DNA of 64,000 bases from JBFWWP01 sp050246115. GTDB lineage: Bacteria; Planctomycetota; UBA8108; UBA1146; JAJFFE01. The notes below the pieces were generated by a model. The model did not search any database. It had not been told where the DNA came from and saw nothing but the letters and a program-made list of their open reading frames with translations. Shown here in pieces: positions 7,944-17,460 of this stretch. The position numbers were made by a program, and so were the translations under genes. Within the stretch, counting starts at the first letter, position 1. Every line of letters starts with the position of its first letter. The stretch is from the NCBI GenBank assembly GCA_050246115.1, contig JBFWWP010000006.1:124001-188000 (forward strand), written 5' to 3'.

Positions 7944-10346
7944 ATGGAAGACTACGAGAAGCTTGGGGCATTCTACCTGGGCAAGGTGAGCCTCGACGGC
8001 GCGGTCACGGACGAACTCCTGCTCTATGACGCAAAGGATCTGACCACCCACGCGGTGATCGTTGGCATGACCGGCAGTGGGAAGACCGGGTTGGCCGCGA
8101 CCTTGCTCGAAGAGGCGGCGATCGACGGGATTCCAGCACTCGTGATCGACCCCAAGGGAGACCTGGGGAATCTCCTGCTGCAGTTTCCAGACCTGGCCCC
8201 CGCGGACTTCGAGCCGTGGGTGGATCCGGCCGAGGCGGCGGCGAGCGGGGCCTCGGTGGCCGAGTACGCGCACGCCGTGGCAGAGCGTTGGCGGCAAGGC
8301 CTCGCACAGTGGGGACAATCCGGAGCGCGCATCGCCCGGCTACGGGCCGCTGCGGTGCCGACGCTCTATACTCCGGGGAGCACCACCGGCACCCCGGTTA
8401 GTGCCCTGCGCTCCTTTGCCGCGCCGGCAGCCACCGTACGCGCAGACGGCGACGCTTTCCGCGAGGCCATGCAGGCGGCGGTGTCGAGCGTGCTGGCGTT
8501 GATCGGGGTCGAGGCGGATCCGATCCGCAGCCGTGAGTACATCCTGCTCGCGAACATCTTGCAGACACGCTGGAGCGCCGGGCGTGACGTCGAACTCGCG
8601 AGCCTCGTACGGGACATCCAGGCGCCGCCCTTCGATTGCATCGGGGTGTTGGATCTCGAGTCGTTCTTTCCGGCGCGCGATCGGGCCGCCCTCGCGTTGG
8701 CGCTCAATGGTCTCCTGGCGTCACCGGGTTTCTCCGCCTGGCTGCAAGGAACGCCGCTCCACTTGCCGAGCTTGCTCTGGACCGAACAGGGGAAGCCCCG
8801 GCTGTCGATCTTCTCGATCGGGCACCTCTCCGACTCGGAGCGGATGTTCTTCGTGACCTTGCTGCTGAATGAAGTAGTCGCCTGGATGCGCACTCAGACT
8901 GGAACGTCGAGCCTGCGCGCGGTCATCTACATGGACGAGGTATTCGGCTTCTTCCCGCCCACCGCGAACCCGCCCGCGAAGGTGCCCATGCTCACCCTGC
9001 TCAAGCAGGCGCGTGCGTTCGGGCTCGGGGTGGTGCTCGCCACTCAGAATCCAGTAGACCTCGACTACAAGGGGTTGTCGAACGCGGGTACTTGGTTCAT
9101 CGGTCGTTTGCAGACGGAGCGCGACGTGGCGCGCGTGCTCGATGGTCTCGAAGGGGCATCCACCGCTGCGGGCGGTGGATTCGATCGTCAAGCGATGGCG
9201 GCGACGCTCGCCGGGCTGGGGAAGCGCGTGTTCTTGATGCACAACGTGCACGAGAGCGAGCCGGTCCTGTTCCACACGCGTTGGGCGCTGTCTTACTTGC
9301 GTGGTCCCCTGGCGCGCGCCCAGATCAAGCTGCTGACCGAGCGCGCGCACGGCTCCCCCGAGGTGCCGCCGGACCCCGCGCCGCCCCACGTTTCGCCGAT
9401 CCCTGTGAGCGCCGTCGGGGGTGCGAGCGCCGCGCGGCCGACCCTCGACCTCGAACTCCCGCAGCGCTTTGGGGTGACTCGCGCGCTCACCGCCGGAGCC
9501 GTGCTGCGGCCGGCGCTCTTCGCACGAGTGAAGCTGCACTTCGTGAAGTCGACCCTCGGCATCGATGAGTGGCGCACGGTGCAAGTGTTGGCGCCGCTCG
9601 GGGCCGATCCCGAGGTGACGTTGTGGCACGCCGCGCGCGTCGTCGAGCGCGACGAGTTGGACGTGGAAGACGAGTTTCCTGAAGTCGTATCCTACTCGGA
9701 GCTCCCGGTGGGCCTCCGACGCCTCCGTTCGACCACAACGTTGCAGAAGGAACTCGCCCGCCACCTCTACGAGTCGCAGGCGCTCTCGTTGTGGAGTTGT
9801 GTCGAGCCGAAGCTCACATCCGCGCCCGGCGAAAGCGAGGGCGAGTTCCGCTCGCGTTTGCTGCAGGCGCTCCGCGAGGCACGCGATCTCGCGCGCGAGA
9901 AACTCCGCCAACGCTTCGCGCCGCAGCTCGCGCGACTGCAAGAACGGTTGCGCAGCGCTGAAGAACGCGTGGCTCGGGAGCGATCTCAGTACGGTCAGCA
10001 ACAAGCCCAGACGGCCGTGTCCTTCGGGGCTACGATCCTCGGGGCGCTGTTCGGTCGCAAGCTCGCCAGTGCGTCGAACCTCGGTCGCGTGGCTTCGAGC
10101 GCACGGGGGGTGTCGCGGACGGCGCGCGAGCGAGCCGACGTAGCACGAGCCGAGGACAACCGCGAGACCCTCCAGTCTCAGTTGGCGGAGCTCGAAAGCG
10201 AGTTCCGTGAGGCGGCGGAACGTGCGAGTGAACTGCCGAGCGCGGAGTCTTTCGTTCTCCAGCGAGTCGAGGTTCCGGTGCGCAAGGCGGACATCGCGGT
10301 CGAGTACCTCGCGCTCGTTTGGGGTTACGAGTGGCCATCGAGTTAG
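7944..10346 (+). CDS. HerA-like (DUF87/DUF853) ATPase with coiled-coil C-terminus
   Basis: This 800-residue cytoplasmic ATPase belongs to the HerA/VirB4 group. Walker A is GMTGSGKTG at 41-49 and Walker B is VIYMDEVFGF near 326-335, followed by a sensor-like ATQNPVD segment near 370. Residues 1-470 form the ATPase. After a Pro-rich linker, the last third holds an alpha/beta region and a long charged coiled coil near 630-760 with a short Gly-rich hydrophobic stretch. Proteins of this layout are usually annotated as ATP-binding proteins of unknown role; HerA relatives pump or process DNA. No nuclease partner (NurA) lies next to it. Its stop overlaps the start of the M28 peptidase gene, so the two are probably co-translated. 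Confidence 0.8.
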   Translation: MEDYEKLGAFYLGKVSLDGAVTDELLLYDAKDLTTHAVIVGMTGSGKTGLAATLLEEAAIDGIPALVIDPKGDLGNLLLQFPDLAPADFEPWVDPAEAAASGASVAEYAHAVAERWRQGLAQWGQSGARIARLRAAAVPTLYTPGSTTGTPVSALRSFAAPAATVRADGDAFREAMQAAVSSVLALIGVEADPIRSREYILLANILQTRWSAGRDVELASLVRDIQAPPFDCIGVLDLESFFPARDRAALALALNGLLASPGFSAWLQGTPLHLPSLLWTEQGKPRLSIFSIGHLSDSERMFFVTLLLNEVVAWMRTQTGTSSLRAVIYMDEVFGFFPPTANPPAKVPMLTLLKQARAFGLGVVLATQNPVDLDYKGLSNAGTWFIGRLQTERDVARVLDGLEGASTAAGGGFDRQAMAATLAGLGKRVFLMHNVHESEPVLFHTRWALSYLRGPLARAQIKLLTERAHGSPEVPPDPAPPHVSPIPVSAVGGASAARPTLDLELPQRFGVTRALTAGAVLRPALFARVKLHFVKSTLGIDEWRTVQVLAPLGADPEVTLWHAARVVERDELDVEDEFPEVVSYSELPVGLRRLRSTTTLQKELARHLYESQALSLWSCVEPKLTSAPGESEGEFRSRLLQALREARDLAREKLRQRFAPQLARLQERLRSAEERVARERSQYGQQQAQTAVSFGATILGALFGRKLASASNLGRVASSARGVSRTARERADVARAEDNRETLQSQLAELESEFREAAERASELPSAESFVLQRVEVPVRKADIAVEYLALVWGYEWPSS

Positions 10347-12694
10347 CCGGTTCGGGTCGCGCGCGGCCGTTGGGCTTCGCGCCTCTTGGTGTGGCGATGC
10401 TCCTGCTGGGCGTGGTCGCAGTCGGGTGTTGGGCGGCGCTGCGGCCACCTCCCGTGCGCTCGAGTCAGGCGGGCGCTGACGAGATTGCGGTCTCGCGGGT
10501 TTTCGAAGTGCTGCGGCGTGTCGTCGGCGACGATCCGCACCCGGTGGGCAGCGTCGCGCATCGCGAGGTGCGAGAGCGGATCGTCGAGGAGCTGAGCCGC
10601 CACGGCTTCGCCGTCGAGATCCAGGAGGCCTTCGTGTCCGCCGCTCCGGGCGTGTTCGCGCGCGTGGCGAACATCGTCGCGAGGCTCGATGGAGTCGAGG
10701 ACCGGCAGGGCCTGCTGCTTGCGGCTCACTACGACTCCGTCCCCGCCGGCCCCGGCGCTGCCGACGATGGGCATGCGGTGGCACTGCTGCTCGAACTGGC
10801 TCGCGTGCTCGCGCAAGGTGAGCGTCCCCGCGGCCCCGTCGTCTTTCTGTTTTCCGACGGGGAAGAGCTGGGGTTGGCGGGCGCGCGCGCTTTCGTCGAG
10901 TCGCACCGTTGGTTTCGTGACGTGTCGCACGTGATCAACCTGGAGGCGAGGGGTACGACCGGCCCGAGTCTCATGTTCGAGACCAGCGATGGAAATGCCG
11001 AACTGATTGTCCGACTCGCGCGATCGGTTGCGCGGCCGTTTGCGAGTTCGCTCTTTGCGAGCGTCTACCGGCGCATGCCCAACGACACCGACTTCACGGT
11101 GTATCGCGATCACGGGTTGCAAGGCTACAACCTCGCCTTCATCGGCGGGGTGGCGCGCTACCACTCGGAGCGCGACGACCTTCTTCATCTCGATCCCCGC
11201 AGCGTTCAGCATCAGGGCGACAACCTACTCGCGCTGACGCGCGCCCTAGTCTTCGCCCCGGCCCCGGCGGCGCACAGGGGCGACGCGTGCTACTTCGATC
11301 TATGGGGACGGGCGATCGTGCGCTGGCCGACGGGCTGGACCCTACCGATCGCGCTCGTCTTCATGGCAGTGCTGGTCTCGGCCGCTTGGAAACGCACTCG
11401 CGTCGTCGTCGGCGAGGTCACCTGGCGGACGTGGGGGACGGCGCTCGGAGCCTGCGCCTTGGCGCCGACTCTCGCGGGGGTCGGTGCCCAGATGGTCGAT
11501 CGCTCCATCGGCGAGTGGTTCGGCATCGACGAGCCCTTCGTGGCGACGCGATGGCCCATCGTCACGTTCCACTGGCTCATGGGTCTATCGATCGCTTGGC
11601 TGACGTGGTCGCGAATCGGGGCGGGCGTCCCGCGCGATGTGCGTTGGCTCACACAGGGGCTGATCATGGCCGTGCTCGCGGTCGCGACCGCAGCCTGGGA
11701 CCCACGCGTGAGTCCCCCGTTCTTGGCAGTCGCCGGCTGCAGCGCGCTCCTGGCGGTCCCGTGGTTACGGTCGACTTTGCCGTCGGCGAACGCCCAGATC
11801 GCCCTCTTCGGGCTCGCTGCGGTCGCCGCCGGGCTCGTGTGGCTACCGATTGCGTACCTGCTGGTGGACGCGCTCGGCGTGGGCCTCTGGGGGGTGTTGC
11901 CCCCGGTCGTCCTCATCTTGCCGTCGCTCGTCCCGATCCTACCATTGTCGGGGCGGGCCGCGAACGTCGCGATCATTGGGTTGGCATGCGCGGCGCTGGG
12001 GGCCATCGTCGCGGCTTCCGTGTTGCCGCTGCGCACGGCCGACCAACCCAGCCTGCTCAACCTCCTGTACGTGGCGGATGCCGACGCTCACACCGCGCAC
12101 TGGGTGGCAGGGCGATCTCGCGAGCAACTGCCCTCGGCGCTCGCGCGCGCCCTCGAGCCGCAGGCGCCGTTCCCCGACGTTCCGGGTTGGTCGCTCGGCC
12201 TCGCTGGCTCCGCGAGCCCGGCACCGTACCTTTCGACGCCAGCGCTTGCCGGGCCCGAGCTGCGCGTGCTCCAAGCGGAGCAGGCGCCGGCACGGCACAC
12301 GTTTCGTCTCCGACTGCGTTCACCCGCTGGGGCGCCGGTGATTTCACTGCTCGTACCGCCGAAACTCTGGGTCGAGGAGGTCGAGCTTCTCGAACCCCGG
12401 CTGGACCGCGCAGAGGATCCGCCCATCGACGCGGCGACTCGGCCGCGCACGCCGCCCCATGACGTGGGTTGGCAAGCCCTCCAGTTTCATGGGTTGGACG
12501 CGCGCGGGGTCGAGTTGCGGCTGACATTGGTACCCCTGGACGCCAGCTCGATGCTGCGGTTGGTTGCCCTCGAAACCCACTACCGGCTGCCGCCCGAGGG
12601 CCGAGCGCTGGTCGCGTCCCGAGGGACCGAGTACGTCGCCAAGCATCGCGGGGACCGCGCGCTCGTGTGGCGGACGATTCGCCCAACTCCGTGA
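10331..12694 (+). CDS. membrane-bound M28 family zinc peptidase
   Basis: This is a metallopeptidase of about 787 residues. An N-terminal signal anchor is followed by an M28 aminopeptidase domain (about 45-310) with the expected zinc ligands: His in AAHYDS, Asp in ADDGHA, the catalytic pair in DGEELG, Glu in NLEARG and a late His in YHSERDD. Residues 330-580 contain several hydrophobic segments that look like transmembrane helices, and the rest is a beta-rich tail. The layout resembles ERMP1/PFF1-type membrane M28 peptidases. GTG 10331 overlaps the upstream stop by 16 bases; TTG 10319 and ATG 10397 are alternatives. Confidence 0.85.
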   Translation: MAIELAGSGRARPLGFAPLGVAMLLLGVVAVGCWAALRPPPVRSSQAGADEIAVSRVFEVLRRVVGDDPHPVGSVAHREVRERIVEELSRHGFAVEIQEAFVSAAPGVFARVANIVARLDGVEDRQGLLLAAHYDSVPAGPGAADDGHAVALLLELARVLAQGERPRGPVVFLFSDGEELGLAGARAFVESHRWFRDVSHVINLEARGTTGPSLMFETSDGNAELIVRLARSVARPFASSLFASVYRRMPNDTDFTVYRDHGLQGYNLAFIGGVARYHSERDDLLHLDPRSVQHQGDNLLALTRALVFAPAPAAHRGDACYFDLWGRAIVRWPTGWTLPIALVFMAVLVSAAWKRTRVVVGEVTWRTWGTALGACALAPTLAGVGAQMVDRSIGEWFGIDEPFVATRWPIVTFHWLMGLSIAWLTWSRIGAGVPRDVRWLTQGLIMAVLAVATAAWDPRVSPPFLAVAGCSALLAVPWLRSTLPSANAQIALFGLAAVAAGLVWLPIAYLLVDALGVGLWGVLPPVVLILPSLVPILPLSGRAANVAIIGLACAALGAIVAASVLPLRTADQPSLLNLLYVADADAHTAHWVAGRSREQLPSALARALEPQAPFPDVPGWSLGLAGSASPAPYLSTPALAGPELRVLQAEQAPARHTFRLRLRSPAGAPVISLLVPPKLWVEEVELLEPRLDRAEDPPIDAATRPRTPPHDVGWQALQFHGLDARGVELRLTLVPLDASSMLRLVALETHYRLPPEGRALVASRGTEYVAKHRGDRALVWRTIRPTP

Positions 12695-12717
12695 GCCGCG
12701 GTTGCCCGCGCGGATCC

Positions 12718-14208
12718 TCACGGCTCGGATGGAGCGCCGCCGATGCGACCGCGCGCCTCGAGGATGAGTCGGGTGCGCACGTCGTTCAGGCGCTCTTCGA
12801 GACCGACCGGATACTCGTGCGGGTTCACGAAGCGGCGCACCCCAGGGTGTAGCTGTGCGAGCTGCGCGCGGGCGCGCTCGCGAATGGCCGCCAAGGGTGG
12901 CGCCTCGTACACCGCCCGGCCATTGCGGAAGATCGGCACCAAGAGCTCCTCGTGGGTGGCTGCGGCCGCGATTCGCTTGCGACGAGTCGCGTCCATCGGG
13001 TCGACCAGCGACCGCCGGTTCTCGATGCCGAGGTCCACGTCGTAGACGATATCCCCGACCCAGCGATCCCCGTCACGGAAACGCCGCACTTGCAACTTGC
13101 CGGGAATCGACACTTTGAGGCGCTGCTCCGCGAGTTTGATCCGTGGCTCCCAGTCTCCACCCGCCCAACGCACGGCGGTCAGTTTGTACACTCCGCCGAG
13201 CGCGCCTTGGTCGTGGCCAGTCGCGAGCTTGGTTCCGACGCCCCAGATGTTGATGGTTGCCCCCTGCTCCTTGAGGCTGGCGACGATGTGTTCATCCAGG
13301 TCGTTGCTGGCCACGATGCTGGTGTCGTTGAAGCCGGCGGAGTCGAGGATCTTGCGAGCCTCGATACTGAGATACGCCAGGTCACCGGAGTCGAGGCGCA
13401 CGCCGGCGAGGCGATGCCCGCGTTCCCGCAGCCACTTGCCGATCTCGACTGCATGACGAACTCCGTCCAAGGAGTCGTATGTGTCGACCAGCAGAATGCA
13501 GTTGTTGGGCATGGCTTCGGCGTACTTGCGGAACGCGGTGCCTTCATCGGCGAAGCTCATCACCCACGAGTGTGCATGGGTGCCCAAGACGGGGATCCCG
13601 AAGATGCGGCCGGCAAGGACATTCGAGGTGCCGACGCAGCCACCGACGTAGGCCGCTCGGCTCGCGCTCACTCCGCCGTCGATGCCTTGCGCTCGACGCA
13701 GTCCGAACTCGATCACGTTCTCGCCCCGGGCTGCCTGGCAGATCCGCGCGGCTTTGGTGGCGATCAAGGTCTCGAAGTTGGTGAGGTTCAACAGCGCCGT
13801 CTCGAGTAACTGGCACTGAATGACGGGGCCCGTCACGCGGAGCAGCGGCTCTTGGGGGAACACCACGGTGCCCTCGGGAATGGCATCGACGTCACAGGTG
13901 AAGCGCAGGTTCCGCAGGTGCTCGAGGAACTCGCGCTCGAACAGCGGCTTGGCGTCGTTCCCCCGCAGGGTTGCGAGATACTCGAGGTCGGCTTCGTCGA
14001 AGGCGAAGCGCTCGAGGAACTCGATGACCGCGGACAAGCCGCACGCGATGGCATAGCCGCCGTCGAAGGGATTGCGGCGAAAGGTCAGGTGGAACGCGGC
14101 TTCGGGCGGTGGGGTGTCGAGTTTCCAGAAGGCGTAGGCCATGGTCAGTTCGTAGAGATCAGTCAGCAGCGCGAGCGAGTTTCCGTACAGGCTTCGTAGG
14201 TGGCTCAT
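12718..14208 (-). CDS. pncB: nicotinate phosphoribosyltransferase
   Basis: The enzyme (496 residues) joins nicotinate to PRPP, with ATP hydrolysis, to give nicotinate mononucleotide in NAD salvage. The N-terminus NSLALLTDLYELTMAYAF is characteristic, as are HAHSWVMSF (substrate and phosphohistidine region), LVDTYDSL, GVRLDSGDL and the C-terminal GVGTKLATG. The length fits the longer bacterial PncB type. The frame is open 42 codons further upstream, but ATG 14208 is chosen because GAGAGGA lies 6 bases before it and the family consensus begins there. It converges with the M28 gene and diverges from the next dockerin gene. NadD at 39822-40475 would act on its product. Confidence 0.95.
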   Translation of the reverse strand: MSHLRSLYGNSLALLTDLYELTMAYAFWKLDTPPPEAAFHLTFRRNPFDGGYAIACGLSAVIEFLERFAFDEADLEYLATLRGNDAKPLFEREFLEHLRNLRFTCDVDAIPEGTVVFPQEPLLRVTGPVIQCQLLETALLNLTNFETLIATKAARICQAARGENVIEFGLRRAQGIDGGVSASRAAYVGGCVGTSNVLAGRIFGIPVLGTHAHSWVMSFADEGTAFRKYAEAMPNNCILLVDTYDSLDGVRHAVEIGKWLRERGHRLAGVRLDSGDLAYLSIEARKILDSAGFNDTSIVASNDLDEHIVASLKEQGATINIWGVGTKLATGHDQGALGGVYKLTAVRWAGGDWEPRIKLAEQRLKVSIPGKLQVRRFRDGDRWVGDIVYDVDLGIENRRSLVDPMDATRRKRIAAAATHEELLVPIFRNGRAVYEAPPLAAIRERARAQLAQLHPGVRRFVNPHEYPVGLEERLNDVRTRLILEARGRIGGAPSEP

Positions 14209-14347
14209 GGGCGTCCTCTCGGTGCGGCGGAACTGGCGCTTGCGGCCGTGAGGGATCACCAAACCCGTCGGCGGTGCGAAAGTCAACCGGCCTCGGGGCG
14301 CATGCGTTGCCGTCGTCATGAAACCGAGAGGCATTGGGGCGGCGTCG

Positions 14348-14376
14348 TTGACTCGCGCCGAGGGCGACCCTACGAT
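14348..14376 (+). promoter_or_regulatory. candidate sigma-70-type promoter
   Basis: TTGACT at 14348-14353 and TACGAT at 14371-14376 are separated by 17 bases, a good fit to the vegetative consensus. It points toward the dockerin gene at 14529 and would give a leader of about 145 bases. It rests on the match alone. Confidence 0.4.
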
Positions 14377-14410
14377 CGGCCATTATCGTCCACGACAACA
14401 CCACGAAGAA

Positions 14411-14443
14411 CTCGACGACAGCTCGACGACAGCTCGACGACAA
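14411..14443. repeat. three tandem copies of an 11-bp repeat
   Basis: The unit CTCGACGACAG occurs twice and then once with a final A. It lies in the intergenic region between pncB and the dockerin gene (14209-14528), in the leader downstream of the candidate promoter. No function is evident. Confidence 0.75.
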
Positions 14444-14528
14444 GAGGGCTCCGGGGCTCAGGATGGCGCGCGCGGTGCGGGGCCAACCGGCGACGGCAGC
14501 GGCTCGATCCACGAGGGAGAGGTGGAAG

Positions 14529-15428
14529 ATGGGTTCCTACGGCCGAATCACGGTTTCGTTGTTCGCTGTGTTTGCGGGCATACTCGGCTCGTCGGGGACG
14601 GGGTACGCGCAGTGCCCCGACGAACCCGCGCTGGTGAACAGCCAAGGGGGAGGCATGGTCACCTGCCCGTGCTTCGTGGCGGGTGAGGAGGCGGGCGCAG
14701 TGTTCCAAGCGCCGGCAGCCGACTACCCCATTGAGATCGTGCGGATCGGCATTGGCTGGGGTTCGCAGTTCGGTGGGGCACCAGCGACGCTCGAGGAACA
14801 GATCACGGTACGAGCCGGGGGGCTGCCGGTACCCGGTGCGATCTTAGGTACCTTGCCGGCTCCGCAGATGACCGATGGTTTCGTGAACGAGTTCGATCTC
14901 ACCAACCTACCCGGGGTGATGCCGATTCCCGTCGCCTCGGGGCCGTTCACCGTGACGCTCGAGTTCTTCAATCCCAATGCCCTCATGCTGACCGCGCCGA
15001 GCATGGTCCACGACGGCAACGGCTGCATGCCCGGCCGCAACGTCGTCTTTGCGGTCCCCGGGGGCTGGTTCGATGCTTGTGCCCTCGGAGTGACCGGGGA
15101 TTGGCAGGTGCAGGTCGTGTATCGCCGCACCAACTGCATGCCAACCGATCCGCAGTTCATCCGAGGTGAGTGCAATAGCGATGGCCAGTTCAACATCGCC
15201 GATGCGGTCACGCTGTTGTCGTTCTTGTTCCCGTCGGGTCCCGGAGTCACCCTGCTGTGCCTCGACGCTTGTGACGCCAACGACGACGGACAACTGAACA
15301 TCGCAGACGCCATCGCCGTGCTCGCGGCCCTGTTCGGGTCGCCGACCAACCCTCTGCCGCCACCGAGCACTTGCGACGTAGATCCGACGCTCGACGCCGT
15401 CGCCTGTGCAATGAGCGCATGCCCGTAA
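14529..15428 (+). CDS. secreted protein with C-terminal dockerin-type repeats
   Basis: This 299-residue protein has a Sec signal ending near YAQ (about residue 30), then a beta-rich body of about 200 residues that I do not recognise. It ends in two EF-hand-like dockerin repeats: ECNSDGQFNIAD and DANDDGQLNIAD, each followed by a hydrophobic helix ending in LF. The loops hold Asp/Asn at the calcium positions. A Cys pair (LCLDACD) links the two repeats, and the chain ends in a short tail (CAMSACP) like those of the other dockerin proteins here. ATG 14529 follows GAGAGG by about 8 bases. It converges with the next dockerin gene and was probably exported to the cell surface or medium. Confidence 0.85.
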   Translation: MGSYGRITVSLFAVFAGILGSSGTGYAQCPDEPALVNSQGGGMVTCPCFVAGEEAGAVFQAPAADYPIEIVRIGIGWGSQFGGAPATLEEQITVRAGGLPVPGAILGTLPAPQMTDGFVNEFDLTNLPGVMPIPVASGPFTVTLEFFNPNALMLTAPSMVHDGNGCMPGRNVVFAVPGGWFDACALGVTGDWQVQVVYRRTNCMPTDPQFIRGECNSDGQFNIADAVTLLSFLFPSGPGVTLLCLDACDANDDGQLNIADAIAVLAALFGSPTNPLPPPSTCDVDPTLDAVACAMSACP

Positions 15429-15439
15429 GAGCTAGGAGG

Positions 15440-15472
15440 ACCCGAAGCCAGCGCGCTCGGCGTTGGCTTCGG
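15440..15472. terminator. hairpin between convergent dockerin genes
   Basis: CCCGAAGCCA at 15440-15449 pairs perfectly with TGGCTTCGGG at 15463-15472, just after the stop of the 14529 gene and before the end of the 15567 gene on the other strand. There is no clear T-tract on either side, so it may be a weak terminator or only an mRNA 3'-end structure. Confidence 0.45.
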
Positions 15473-15566
15473 GCCCGCAGGCCGTGGTGCCGCGCCATGG
15501 TTGGGTAAGACGTCGTTACCGGGAGTCAGTGCGCTACCCCAAGAAGGCGACGAGTGCGAGGATCGG

Positions 15567-16451
15567 CTACGGACAGAATCCAGGTCCGCAGACCAAGGTG
15601 TCGGCGGTGTTGTCCAATCCGCACCCAGACCGAAACGGTTCGGGCGGAGTCGGAGAACACGGCGTGAACAAGAACGTCAGCGCGAAGATCGCGTCCCCAA
15701 TGTTGGTGAATCCATCGTCGTTCACGTCGCACGCATCGCTGCACGGGGGCAACGCCGCTCCACCGAAGAGAACCCCGAGGATCGTCACCGCATCGGCGAT
15801 GACCACGACGCCATCGCTGTTACAGTCCCCCCGAATGAACATGACGCACGGGCGGGGGTTGTCGTCGCCGGCGGCGGCGGATTCTCCGACACCGTTCGGG
15901 CCACAGTGGATCGCCGCCACGTTGGGTTCGCCCTGACCCGCAGGAATGAGCAGGGTGTCGTCGCCGCCGGTCGCGGTCTCGCTGATGCCGTTCGGTCCGG
16001 TGCTCACGGAGGCATGAAACGGCGCGCCTGCGTTGAGAGCGACCAGCTGCACGTCGTCTCCGGCAGCGACGGTTTGGCAGACGCCATTGGGGCCGGTGAA
16101 GACCCCGCCGGGGGTAGGATTGTCATCGCCGCCAGGAGCCGTGTCCCGAACTCCGTTGGGGCCGACGCCGATGGCCAAACAGTTCGGTGCCCCCTGCCCG
16201 AGCGCGATCAGCAGCACGTCATCGCCCATCGGCGGACTCTGTGACCGACCGTCGGCTCCGACGTCGATTCCGACCGCGCCCGGGCAACCCTGTCCGACCG
16301 GGACCAACTGCACGTCATCGCCGCCCGCCGTGGTCTCACAGAGACCATTGGCGCCGGTGTCCGTGGATTGCGCCCCAATCGTCGGAGCGAACGAACAGCA
16401 GGCGCCCAGCACCACCACGCAAACTTTCGCAAGGCTGGATCGGCGACACAT
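15567..16451 (-). CDS. secreted protein with six GPNG/GDD repeats and dockerin-type repeats
   Basis: The 294-residue product begins with a signal peptide (cut near IGAQ). Next come six imperfect repeats of 23-32 residues built on G-x-[ND]-G, then about six residues and a GDD; examples are GANGLCETTAGGDD, GPNGVCQTVAAGDD and GPNGISETATGGDD. The acidic GDD turns suggest calcium binding, but no named family comes to mind. The C-terminal 95 residues hold two dockerin-type loops (DCNSDGVVVIAD, DVNDDGFTNIGD) and the tail CGPGFCP. ATG 16451 is preferred to an upstream frame start at 16490 because it begins directly with the basic signal-peptide n-region. Its role may be surface attachment or Ca-dependent structure. 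Confidence 0.82.
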   Translation of the reverse strand: MCRRSSLAKVCVVVLGACCSFAPTIGAQSTDTGANGLCETTAGGDDVQLVPVGQGCPGAVGIDVGADGRSQSPPMGDDVLLIALGQGAPNCLAIGVGPNGVRDTAPGGDDNPTPGGVFTGPNGVCQTVAAGDDVQLVALNAGAPFHASVSTGPNGISETATGGDDTLLIPAGQGEPNVAAIHCGPNGVGESAAAGDDNPRPCVMFIRGDCNSDGVVVIADAVTILGVLFGGAALPPCSDACDVNDDGFTNIGDAIFALTFLFTPCSPTPPEPFRSGCGLDNTADTLVCGPGFCP

Positions 16452-16571
16452 CGGGGTGCCTTTCGTGAGGGGGGACGAGTGACTTCCCATACCCCTACAC
16501 TTCGGAAAGGAAGGACCTCGTGACGCGAATTCTCCGTGGGGAGCCGCCCTCGAGATTCGCGCTGGTCACCT

Positions 16572-17360
16572 TCAGAGGCACGTCGCGCGCTCGGGCTTGC
16601 GCGCTACGACGATGAGCTTGCGCCCGAACAGCACCGCGGGGCCGAGTACTTCGCGCGCCAGCTGCCGTTGGAGGGTGGGCGGCACGAAGTTGACGCGGCG
16701 GCGCAGCAGGCGTCGCGTACTCGCAGCGACGAACGGCCATAGGAACGGCGTGAGCAGCAGCGACTTCCACGAGTACCGCGTGGTGTCGACCTCGACGATC
16801 TCGAAGCCTACGTGGGTGAGATAGAAGCGGAGCTGGAAGTGATTGATCAGGAAGACGTGCCCGAAGTAGCAGCGCCCGTCCCCCGTTCGCTTCGCACCCC
16901 AGTAAGCCGCGTTGGCAACGACCATCGCCCGGCGCGGATGCACGTGACCGGAGAGGAACATGCTGACTCGCCCCTCGAGATGGAGCAAGTTCGGAGTGGT
17001 AACGATCAGGACTCCACCTGGCCGAAGGACTCGGTGGAACTCGGAAAGCAGCTCGATCTGCGCGTCGACGTGCTCGATGCCTTCGGAATGGAGGACACCG
17101 TCGAACGCGTCATCCGAGTAGGGGAGCGGCCGCGTCATATCGACCGCGTCGCAAGGGACGTCGGGTGAAGCGGCTCGGCAGGGGTCGGGGAAGATATCCG
17201 CGGCTTGCACGCGATAGCCCGCGATCTGCAGCGGCCGGCTGTTGACTCCACTTCCCGCCGGAAGATCCAAGATCCGGCCCGACGAGAGATGACGACCGAA
17301 GCGCTCGGCCACGTCGCCACGGATGTGTGGACTGCGCGTCAGTCGCCTCACGATCCCCAC
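16572..17360 (-). CDS. class I SAM-dependent methyltransferase
   Basis: A 262-residue methyltransferase. Motif I (ILDLPAGSG, about 30-38) binds SAM; an acidic residue in AADIFPD follows beta-2, and the motif EGIEHV with FHRVLRPGG is typical of the Methyltransf_11 group. The C-terminal half has a hydrophobic stretch (LLLTPFLWPFVAAS) and a basic tail, which could place it near the membrane. The substrate is unknown; relatives act on quinones, lipids and sugars. The start is GTG 17360 with only a weak ribosome binding site, and GTG 17351 is an alternative. Neighbours give no clue to its job. Confidence 0.8.
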   Translation of the reverse strand: MGIVRRLTRSPHIRGDVAERFGRHLSSGRILDLPAGSGVNSRPLQIAGYRVQAADIFPDPCRAASPDVPCDAVDMTRPLPYSDDAFDGVLHSEGIEHVDAQIELLSEFHRVLRPGGVLIVTTPNLLHLEGRVSMFLSGHVHPRRAMVVANAAYWGAKRTGDGRCYFGHVFLINHFQLRFYLTHVGFEIVEVDTTRYSWKSLLLTPFLWPFVAASTRRLLRRRVNFVPPTLQRQLAREVLGPAVLFGRKLIVVARKPERATCL

Positions 17361-17460
17361 GAGCTCTGATCTCTTTCGCGTCCGGGACGACTCGGTCGCC
17401 GGGGCCGCCGGCGGCGATCCGCCCGGTCGACGCGACCCGTCGGCGGTTGCGGCGATGGAG

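Noticed and set aside
8721..10784. Open frame of about 690 codons antisense to the HerA-like ATPase
   Set aside because: There are no recognisable motifs; it overlaps two well supported plus-strand genes.
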